DNA of 64,000 nt from Morinoia aosen (Eukaryota > Arthropoda > Malacostraca > Amphipoda > Talitridae). A program made the translations under genes and the position numbers. The stretch is taken from assembly GCA_030386875.1 (NCBI GenBank), contig CM059562.1, forward strand, positions 74,520,095 to 74,584,094, in the 5' to 3' direction. Shown piece after piece: positions 10,767 to 22,000 of the stretch; within the stretch, counting starts at the first letter, position 1, and every line of letters begins with the position of its first letter. The notes under the pieces were generated by a model that saw nothing but the letters and a program-made list of their open reading frames with translations, did not search any database and had not been told where the DNA came from.

Positions 10767-12793
10767 TACTCTCATCGTCATTGACGCGTTTGAGGAAGGA
10801 CAGATCGAGCAGTTTGCTCTCACCAGCGACGAGTTATGCGATACCGTAAAGCGTACTAACTAGCAAACTTGTGCGCGTGCAAAAGCAGGTAAAGTTTTTA
10901 TGATTTTAGGAACGGAGGAAATCTAAGTTATGTGGAAAATTATTTGTTTTGCCAGGGAATATCGTAAATGAAAGGTGTGCCAAAAGTGTCAATAGAAGAC
11001 GTCGTTTACCTGGTATTCATTAAAATTTGAATTAAAATTTCATTTTCTTCCCTTTCTTCTAGAAATTTCTTCGGTGAAACGAATGCTTTATCAAAGGTTT
11101 TGCTAAGAAATGAAGTCCAGAACGAATGATTAACGCTGCCCACACTCACGTAGACTGAGCGCAGCGTTAAAATTAATTCAATTTTGCACCGCTTGTGATT
11201 CAGTGCACACCAAATGACTCGGAAGTGAAAGTTCTCAGCGCCGTTTTGGAATAAGTTTCTTGCCCTAGCGCTACTGCACCCAGCAGCAACTCTAAAATGA
11301 ACAATGGCAATCTGGGAAGACTGCTCAGTAATTAAAGTTTGGCCTAGGGACTAAATACAAGCTACAGCTGAAGCTGTGAACAAAGTAAAATCAACGATTT
11401 GGGTACACATTAGTACCGCCAGGTAAATTGCTCCTTTACGTATAATTATCCGACGAATGGCATTTCAATAATTTCACGCTTATTTAATTTTGACTTGCAC
11501 ACAAGGTTAATGGTTATTGGGATTTTATTTTTCACGCATCTTAGAATACGAACTTAATCAGCTGCACAAACGGCTTCTCAATTTTGCTGCTTGCTGCCAA
11601 GCTAACCAAAGCGACCATAGCAACTGCACAAACGCAGTTCACGTCTGAAGGAGCAAATTCTGAGAAAATTCAACTAATCAAACAACGCAATTACGAGGGG
11701 AGGAGAGAGACCTCAATTCAAGATCTGAAGTGAAATTAAATTCAATAAATTTTACCGTTCGTGTTATATCCGAAGAGAATTTAAATCGTTCAGATCTTTC
11801 TCCAGCGCATTCGTGTGTATTTCACGATGTGTGGATTCTAGATGCTTCACTCAATTGCGAGCAATAAAGTCCAAGTCTAATCGTTTACAGGACCAACCTA
11901 CGGGTGACCGAGTATAGCAAGCGAAAACGCAACTGAAGTCAAGGTCTGTTTCAAGAATTAATTTTTCTCCGTCATCCAAATTCCTGCCCTACGATAAGCA
12001 AACTAGACGTCACCGTTCTCGGGCCACCGCGACTACAGGTCAAAGTTTTTACTCTCCAGACTGCAAGGCACACAGATAGGGCCAAAGCCAAACTTTGCCT
12101 CGTCGGGCTTCGTGTCGCATTTTACTTTCCCTTATTTTTACATTCAAGCGTACTTGTTTTTATATGCAATTTCATTGCTTGCAATCCGAACGCTTATCAG
12201 CACGTTAACTGATGTGGGTGAAACTGAAATTCAATATTCAACTCAAGTTACAGTTGAGTCAATTTCAAAGACCAATGTCGGAAATATCCATTATCAAATA
12301 GATGATACTTCCATGTAGTCCTTATCAAGTATTCAAGAAACTTGAGCTTGAGACTGCTGATTTGTCAGTAGGTTTATGAAAATCTCTTCAGTGATTATCT
12401 GTGCGTCATGCCGCAGTCGCAGCGTCAAGTACTGGTAGCATAGATTCATCAAAATTCAACAAACGTTCCAGCTCCCTCAAGATCAACTCAAGGTTTCGTG
12501 GCATTCACAAATATAGAAGAGGTTGGCGTCTTGGTTGGAGCAGCTTTAAGGGAGAATTCAAGTTATATCATTAAGAGAAAAGGAATATTTTTATGTCAGT
12601 GTAAATTCGCAGTCCTCTTAAGGGCTGAAGTCCAATGAATCAACCGCAGAGCTTGTCATACCAAGTTGAATTGGCCTCGGAGCCACACTAAACGAGGAAG
12701 AATTAAAACGACTGGAATTTGAAAACCCGGTAACTTTAGATATACATTTATAACTTTCAATACATTTAAAAATAACGTTCCATGCGTCTAACC
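10767..12793. other. Convergent intergenic region between SP1 and SP2
   Basis: About 2 kb separates the two stop codons. I see no exon here. A short segment at about 11610-11670 (ACTGCACAAACGCAGTTCA) resembles one at about 1538-1580 upstream of SP1, so it is a dispersed repeat. Confidence 0.6.
11744..11868 (+). promoter_or_regulatory. Candidate SP1 poly(A) signals
   Basis: AATAAA occurs at 11744-11749 and 11863-11868, roughly 1 kb past the SP1 stop. Nothing nearer is canonical. Which one, if any, is used is not shown. Confidence 0.3.
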
Positions 12794-13027
12794 TCAGGTG
12801 AATTGAACGTAGTTGAGGTAATTGGGCTCTACTTCCGCAATGGTGCGCTCTATCCAAGCGCGGTGGTAGCCGACGAAGACCGCTACGGCCGGCCTGCTGC
12901 CGGAGCAGTCTACAGACCCAGCCGTGATCAAGCCAACCAGATATACCTTGCCCTGCAGGTATACTGTCAAGGGAGAGCCGGAATCTCCGTCGCAAATGTC
13001 ACTTTTGTTCCCACCCAACACGCAAAG
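12794..13027 (-). CDS. SP2 catalytic-Ser terminal exon
   Basis: The acceptor reads CCTTCAG on the minus strand. It encodes LCVLGGNKSDICDGDSGSPL, GLITAGSVDCSGSRPAVAVF, then WIERTI and a short tail ending YVQFT; the stop is at 12794-12796. Asp six before the Ser is kept. Phase 0 in. Confidence 0.96.
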   Translation of the reverse strand, partial: LCVLGGNKSDICDGDSGSPLTVYLQGKVYLVGLITAGSVDCSGSRPAVAVFVGYHRAWIERTIAEVEPNYLNYVQFT

Positions 13028-16000
13028 CTGAAGGAAAACGAGAATTATTCAAGACTGCAGTAATAATAAATTTAGGGTTAAATTTCCACCAGGGTCACTA
13101 GCAACTTGCAACTATGGACCCCCTAGCTTACACTAGGTAATCTGTAATTGCGCTAGCTAAGCCCCCCCAAGTGGGGATTCCAGCAGCTCTCCTTCCCTCT
13201 CTCTGGCCGCGAGTCTTACCCGTGTTGGAGCCCCTCAACAAAAGAAAGACTGGAAATGACCTAGCGTTTCATTTTCGTCAACATGCCAGGAGAGCTCTCT
13301 CTTTCTCTCATATATATATATATATATATATGCACAGAACAACATCCTCAATTGCTAATAAACGCTGACTTTTTTTTCAATCTGAACCAATTACCTTGGC
13401 ATCGGTGGATTTGGGTGAGTCCAATATATCTTGGTGCTTACATTCAGTGAAATGTGTCTACTTCTGTCATGGCGCTCACAGACGAGCTATGAATTCCTTA
13501 AGAATCTATTGTCGCTACGTTCTGTACGCTAATACAGAATTCGTTATCCAAAAGAACGTCTCTAAATCCGGTCTATGGAATGTAACTGAAATTTTATTTC
13601 AAGACGTTCATCTTACAACCGTCAAAATTATTCTCATGTGCGTTCAATCTGTTTCTGCTCTATTATTGAGCATGGACTGCGTTATAGCACTTTTAGTCAA
13701 CATTTGTTTTTCCACGCCTCCACGAACCACGGAAGTTCATCGTCATGACACACTGCTGAGATTTCCACTACCTTATCCATAAACCCAGACCCTGCGTATC
13801 TCTTTAGGAACGCTTTTCGTTACATATCTATCGATAAGGTACTCTTAGTTTACCTTTTCGCACACCAACTAGCATTTCAACAATTGGACACATATTCAAT
13901 AATACAAAAAGGTGAATACGTTTTTTATGATCAAAAATTAACGCTAAATTGAGAATTTCGAGGAATAATTCGCTAATTTTTTATGACTAAATTGCTGTGG
14001 CATTATTAGCATTTTCAAATGAAAATACGCATCAGATTTCATGTTCTTTTTCGCCTTCCTTACCACAAAGGGGCTTCAAAAAGTAGTGTAGACGCATTTT
14101 AGTAGGGAAGCTAGAGAGCTGATAACGTGCTTCTTGTCTGTGCAGAAGGCGCGAATTTATACGAAATATTACGCGTATAGGAAATTAATTACGAAGGAAG
14201 CTTACGAAAGAAAGAAGTTCAAGGCAATAGGTACTGAAAAACAGGACGGATGTCAATCAAGGAATGGTTAGTGTCGAGACAAAGTAAGTAATCAACTTGA
14301 ACGAAACTACAACCTTCGTCACCATGAGAGAAGACCTCGCATTACACCTGTGGGAGCACCAATTCCCATTGATAGATAGAATCGTTGCATCTTCCTGTGG
14401 AGATTAAGCTGATTTACTGAAAATTGATTCAGCGGTTAATTTTTAAGATGGGTGAAAAGTGGACGCTATACTGTACTACAAAATGCTTCAATACAATTAG
14501 ACTATTTCTCCAGTCGTAGCTCCCTCAGGGGGGATACAACCATTGTATCTATGGGAATTAGCGCTCCCAGGGGAAAATGTGAGGGCCCGAGCTGAGAGTT
14601 AGGTAGGCCTTTTTGTTAAAAAAAAAAGTTTTTTTTTGTTTGTTTAAGGACCACATTTTTTCGGTTCACTGCTGTCCTGTTTTTCGGCATCTCACTTTCT
14701 TCTTCAACTTTTATCTTATTTCATGAACTTCTTCCTCATCTTACTTTTTCTATGCCCCTTCAGCATAGGTTCCTCATTTTCTTATCTCGATACTAAATGG
14801 CGCCTTCCTCCTTCCTCTCTTCGATACGCTCTGTTTTTGTAGCGGTTAGGGAGGCTTAAACTAACTTTATAATCTAATCTAATCCAGTCGTAGCTTCAAT
14901 TGTCAACAAGTTTAATTTTTTTCCGTGCAACATTGGGCCTGCAATATGATGCCACTTCTCAATTTAATTCTCTTTCCTCTTCCATACCTACGGCTATCTC
15001 GCCTCCGAGAACCTTCGCAATTACCTCTTCTCATTCATACCTGTCAAAACCATCCTGCATACGTCGCCCAACCTGAAATTTCGAATCGTACTGCACTCTA
15101 TTTCAACCGATGCACTTTCACAGTTTATCTCAATTTGGTCTTTTATGAGCAACATTCTGAGCTGTGAATGACGGGAAAAAATTACCACCGAACAAGAAGC
15201 ATTCGAGTTCATCGATTTCTTACCTGTGCCTCTGAATTGAAGCGGGACAAATCTTGTGCGCAGACCTGGTCTGTGATCTGCATATCAGTTTGTAGCAGGT
15301 AATCGCTAGCAGACCCTGGGCGTGTGCCACCCCAACCTGTTACTCTCACCCACGTATTTATGAGCCTGGACGTGGTGTATGTATTAGGTAGGAGTCTGAT
15401 CGCTTTCATAACGCCTGAAAATGGGAAGAATATTTAAATTATTTGCAACAGGGGAGATGGGAGTAAATCTATTACGGGTCATCAATAAATGATCTTCCAC
15501 CAACGGTACTAATTTTGAAACCTACTAAAATTTACTCCAGATGGGAAAACGATGGGCATGTCCTTTTTGATTACTGTACTGCAGTGGTGTGCTTAGTTCA
15601 GTTAGTGCACATCGTTACTGAAACTGGTACACAGGATCAGTTGAATACAAAAAATAAGTTTCCGGCTACATTAGAAGTTGGCAAGAGACATAAGATTGCA
15701 GCTTTATCTAAATAAATTCGCTACAGCACGTTCCGAGTGCGTAAGAACCTAATTTGTAACTTATTTGAGAAATTTTCACCGAATCAGAATAGATTTCAAG
15801 ATTTTCAAATTCTCAATTTTCGTAGCATCAAATCAGTTGTGCCCATAGATGCCTATGTATGAGTACATCGTTTATTCTTTTGATAGGATACGCTTCCAAG
15901 CGGTCAATACCGTTTTTATAAGGAATAACTCACATTGGATAAGGTGTCAAGGCTATACAAGAATATTTACTAAAGAAAATGCGCGCACAGTGCAACATTT

Positions 16001-19000
16001 TTGCTTCTTATTGCAGTTCCATGATTTGATTACGTCTATCGTTTAAAACGAAGTCGCTTTTAAAATCCTGCGAAATACTTCTGGTCACACTAGACGCGAT
16101 ACTTTGGAATTCTAGACGTTCTTCGTTCAAAGTGACGTTGATAGGCCAGCTCAAACAACTACTATGAGCTCTTAGATGTTCCACTAATTTCTGGCCAAAT
16201 ACTGGGAATAATTTATTAACTCGGTTACATTTTGTCCTCTCGTATCATTGCAAATTACAACAACTTTTCTAAATTTAAAGAAACCGTATACCTACCAGAT
16301 GTCGAGACAGGGATGCTAGTGCGTATCAAAGCGATGTCGTTCATTTGTGCCTTCGTGCTTGCGAAATTCGGATGCTCGATGAAAGTTATGTCGCTGCCCT
16401 CCAGCGCAAAGATGGGCTTATTCCTGTTCTTGTTTTGAAGTCCGAACGATACCCTGAACCTGTGAAATATAGTTGCATTCCATAGGCCATTTCTATGCAA
16501 CCGCTAAACTTCTATTGTAACAAATGGCTAATTTTGTCTTTGGCTACCAAATTTTCAACTGGATCCGCGGCGAACACTTTCATATTACGTTGAAACCATT
16601 TTATGGCCTTTAATACTAATCTTCTAAAAAAATAATGAAATAAAAATTATAGGTATTCGTTTACCAGCGAGTTACTATTTTTCAATTTTTTTTCTTCAAA
16701 TTCAATGTCTATGTGGTTATGTGCTGGACAGCCGATGCCAAATTTTATCTGCTAGATTTCTCAGAGACGTTTCCGCTGTTTCGACTAAATTCCACTTTTA
16801 AGACCTCAAGTTTATCTATATTTTCGAAATTATAATAGTAACTTTGATGCCAAGTTTTCGAGAATTCTTTGCAATTTTGAATGGGCAATACAATATTCTT
16901 AAAAAGATTTGTCAACGGGAAAAAACCATTGTCTTCGCACACTTCCATGAATATTTACCCAAGATTTGCACAAATGAAGCAATGAACCAAAAAGAAAGTT
17001 TTTCACATGTATCAAAATTTCGATACAAACTTCGTACCAGAATATACGACGAAGTACATTTTCATTCTAGCTGCCATGTATCATTTGCAAATGGAAGTCG
17101 ACAAATATTTGGGACGTTCACGAACAAGAAAAATCTGGTCTAGGGAGTTGAGGGCTACTCAAGTCTCTCCTATGTTTAAGGGGAGTTTAAACTTTCAAAA
17201 AATCATTGGGAATATAGAATACTCACAGCAATCTTTTATTGCCTTGGGAGTCATGCTGACAGTGGGCTGCAGTGAGGACATGCCGAGGTGAAATCAAGGA
17301 GCCGGTACACTGGAAGTACTTGTACTCCGAGTAATCTACCGCAAGAAAAAAAAATATATTTCACTAGTTTGGCTTAAAATCTAGGCGGCAATATCTAAAA
17401 AAGCGAGTATTCTAAGCGCGACTCAAGCTGTATAGAAACTCTAAAATATGGTTTTTAGGCCCATCATTGAAGGAAAATTCAGTTTGGCTGGAGGATGATG
17501 TAGTATGAACTAGTTTAACTCTCCACAATCACAAAGGAGTTTCTAAGGAAGCAATAAGGAGAGCACTGTTTAGTATGGCATTGAAGGACTGGTTACCTAT
17601 GCAACGAGTGTCCCCACACTAAGGTCGCAGGATTACACGCCTAGGTAAAAGTAAAATAATGTAGTACTGGTGGATGAAGAACAGAAATGAACCGAAAAAG
17701 ATGGCCCATGATTTAACGCAAATCTATTCCTCATTTTAACAAATAAAGGCTGGCCTACCACTCAGATCGAGACATCTTCCTCCAAGTGTGCTAATCCCAG
17801 TAAAATTTGTTTTATCCTCTAGAGGACTGGGACTTCGACATTAGTATTTTGAGTCTAAAATGTGAGCCGTTATAGATTCATTTCATCGTTGCAAATTTAC
17901 CTACCAAAGAAAGTGATGTGCACCGTCCAGTTGTCATTCCTCAGAGGGTCGTAGGAACCTCCCACGATTCTGAGGCTACCTGTTGCTTCTGTTGTAGAGG
18001 GCTCAGATGAACCTGACTTGGGAGTTCGCTCAGTTGCTGGAGGAAAAGTGGTCTCTAAAGCCTCATCGGATGACGGGAGTTCAGTTTGACCAGGAAGTAT
18101 GTTGTGGTAGCCAGATTGAGAGGATAAAGTCTCTCCGGGGGAATTTTGCTCCAAACTCTTCATGGGATCTTTGATGTTAGATTCCGCAGTGGGCTCCGAC
18201 GAATTATTGTCCCGTGAATCAGTTTTTGGGACTGGTGTGGCGTCTTCGTTAGCAGCACTGCTTGACTGGGATTTTCTGCTCGATAAATGCGCTTCGATCT
18301 CGTCAACACCAGGTTTAGTAAACGTGTCTGACTTCTTGCAACAGCAGTCCTGTTAGGTGTTCAATATTCAAGTACTCATTGATAACAATCAGTAATTTGG
18401 GATTTAATCTATTTTTGGTCGCGCCCTTACGGAAAGAAGCTTTGTCAATGTGAAGTTTAATGCAATCACGGAAATTAATAATTAAATTCCAAACAATCAC
18501 TAAAGGAACCCATTCAACAACGTTTTACATGAACGACATTCTGCTCGCTGATGCGTTATTTTCGAATTATTGAACTTTGAAGTTGGCCTTCCCGCGCCAA
18601 AGGAAGCTAGCGTAATTCAATTAAAAACTGAAGCTAACCCCCTATTACAAACGTAAAGAGGTTGGGTCGTGAGGGGGAGGCACAGTTTTCTAGCGAAAAT
18701 TATAAATAAAGCTTCAAACCCACCCATTAGGGTGACGATCGCAATCTTGTTTATATCGGCTCTAAGATGGCGACCACCATGGGCGCCGCCATCTTGGAGC
18801 CGATGTCAACAAGACTGCGATCGTCACCCTAATGGGTGGGTTTGAAGCTTTATTTATAATTTTAACTAGAAGAACTGTGCCTCCCCCTCACGACCCAACC
18901 TCTTTACGTTTGTAATAGCTTCCGTTATTAAATTCCGTTTCACGCGCTCGGTTCCTTTGGCGCAAAGGCCAACTTCAAAGTTCAATTATTCGAAAATGAC

Positions 19001-22000
19001 GCATCAGCGAGCAGAATGTCATTCATGTAAAACTTTCTTAAATGGGTTCCTTCAGTGATTCCTGGGATCGCAATTATTATTTTCTGTGATTGCATTAAAC
19101 TTCACATTGACCAGAAACTCTCCCATTGGATTAGATTGTTAGCTACCGTACTCATTCCCCAGTAAGGTGTCCCATGGAGGGAAGAAAGAAAGTTTAGCAT
19201 AGAGTTGAGGGAACGGGATATTCATGCGCAAAGTACGTTGGCAAACGAGAGCTCTGCGCACAAAAACAGTAAGTTAGGTAGAAAGTTCGTGACTATATTA
19301 AATTTCAAAAAGTGGGTCTGAGAAACCGGTCAGCAATGGCTCTAAAACAATCAAGTGAAGAATAAGAATGTCCAACAAAACGTTAACGAAATACATTACC
19401 GAACGTTTTACTCAGGACGTTTTATCTTCTTTCTGGGAGTACTAGTTCTCATGGATCAACTAGTTTCATCTCTGAAAGATGATTTCCAAGGGAAGAAATT
19501 CAGAACCGGACGAGGTATCCGTTTCAAACCTGTTTTCCGGTCAAAGGCCCAAGGATTAGCTGAAAAATCTGAAAATGATATCCTTTTCTTGCAATAAGAG
19601 GCACGATACTTATGTTGCATAAACGCTTAACTCTACAAGAAATATTCTTTTAATTCAAGATCTATCAATGCTCACCTCGTTCCTATCAGGGCAGTCTACG
19701 TATCTCACTACTTTGTCGACGCTCTCGTGCAGCAGCCGGTGGCACTCCGTCAGTGGAGCGCAGTTGGGCAGGTCGCAAAAGCATGGAAGGTCTGCAAAAA
19801 TTGGGTGTCAAGGAATCGAAACTCAAATTTCTTGATAACAAAAGCAATGAGATTATCGCACGTAGTCGGTTTTAAAATCTAGGTTATGCCAGAGTATCTT
19901 CCCCATTATAAGATTCCTTAGCCATAACACAGGCAATCGCAAGAGAACGGAGAGGAGAAATCAGACAGCTAGAAAACTGATAACCTGCTCAGGGTGTATT
20001 CCTCCTCAGGATTTCGACAGAAAGGACAAGAATTGATACCGAAATGAGGACTGAAAGCATCAAAGTTAGCGTGACAGGCACCAAGTCGCGAAAGCCTATC
20101 TGTACCCGAGCTCACCAAACTCTTTCCTGGGGGCGCCAGTCGTCATATAGCATAGGATATACTAACTTGGCCTTCACTTATTACATATCTAATGCCTCCG
20201 TGAGCGATAACGTGCAAGCCTCTGATTATTTTGACTATAACTGCTATACCTTCAAAAATTTTCGCCTCATAGGCGACCTAATCGCATTGTAAATTCAGAC
20301 TTCTGTAAAATAACAGGACTGGGGTAGCCGATTTAATCAATTCATGCCTCCCTGACCTGAACAAACTTGCTCTCTAGAAAGAATTGAGGACACTTCAATA
20401 CAGAATTGGGAACGAAAAATTTAGGGGTCTTCCCATCCTATATGCAGCAACTAAGATTTTAACAAGTTCATGGAGCAAAATAATAGTTCAAGGAAGTCTT
20501 AGATAATATGTCAACAGCGAACGGGCACAAACACTTGAAACGGTTTAATGTAAACAAAATCCCCTACCTAAGCGTAGGAGCTCGCATCTCATCGGAGCGC
20601 CAATTCTCATTTTATTTTGAATTGTGCCTACAAAATTCCTGGAAGAGAATCCTTGCTCTCTTCAGCGAAGATCTCAACGTCGTGAAAAAAGCATTGCTCT
20701 ACCTGGTAGAGCAGTGCAGAGATTTATTATTATACGATTCCTCAGTCACAAAGGCAATCTCAAGAAATCCGAAGAGACTCTTCAGGTTCTACTAGAAAAT
20801 TGGGAATCTGCTCAGTGTATTATCACTCAGGCTCTGGTAAATGTTTAAGTGACTAATCGATTTTCTAGGTTTCGTTGCTTGTATCATGGTAATTTAGTCT
20901 AAATAAAAAACTTTTATTCGATGCACTTTTAGGGGAAATGATTAACCAGTTACAGCGGTTGGTTAATTACCGCAATTCTAGTCTTGAGCGGAAAAACTTA
21001 GCGCACCGATAAGATCTGCTCCGCCGGCTCTAATGCGCTCGATCGCAGTACATCCTGAAACGGAATCTTCAGGTGAAAAATAGAGTCTTGTTTTCTAAAG
21101 GCGCTGGTTAATTCAGTTCAAATTCAATTCTTCAGAGAACGTAACCCAGCCAAAATTAAACCTAAAAGTCACTATTTTTGCTGCTTGGAAGACTGGTTGC
21201 CATGAACAAAGGAAATAAAACACCGCTAAAACTCGGTAAATCATTTCCCTCATAAGTGTGTTGAATAAAAGTTGATTTCAATGTAATTACCATGACTAAC
21301 AACAAAATTTTAAAAATCGAATAATCCGTTTCCTCAACATTTACCCAGGATCTCAAGTTTGGAAGGAAAAGAAAAGAAAGTACTCTGGGGCGAGTACTTT
21401 GTACTCGTTCTAGAGAGACGTTATTTCACGTCACGCACCAGCACTGGGTTTTCGTTCGAATGAATGTACACAGCAGTTGCAATGAATTTTGGTTAATGTT
21501 GAGGATTATTAGGGAATCTATATTTAATTATTAGACGCCTTAACATAGTTGATTAGATCGAAATGAGCAAGCTTTCTTCTATGCACTTTCCGTCGTAAAT
21601 AAGTATTTTACGAGTTATAGCTGTGAATTAGTTACCGCAACTCAATTGTTCGAAGTGGGAAGTAATTCATTTGGCCCGGCGAATGGCAACGCTGCAATGG
21701 CGTCTCGCTTCCGGTTTTCTCTCGTTATCATAGATAAAACTAAACCTACCGCGCTAGCTTAAAATATCCATACGACGAAAAAGTGTAGGGAAGAAAAGTA
21801 GTTTATTTCGATATTACCATAATTCAAGCCACAAAAATTCTAAAAATCAATGAGTAGCTGTTTATTTGAGCACATTCGTCATCAAAGACGAAACCTAACC
21901 TACCGCTATAATTCGTAAAATAAGCATTTACGACGGAAAGTGCATAGATGAATACTTGTTTATTTCGATCTAATTTACTATGTTCAGCATTCGAAAAGTG

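Noticed and set aside
13396..13782. 128-codon plus-strand frame in an SP2 intron
   Set aside because: Starts at a non-ATG codon, AT-rich codons, no splice sites, antisense to SP2; probably chance.
17899..17902. Alternative SP2 donor AG/GTAAAT at the activation exon
   Set aside because: It would leave phase 2 and break the frame of the catalytic-His exon; TTTG/GTAGGT four bases earlier fits.
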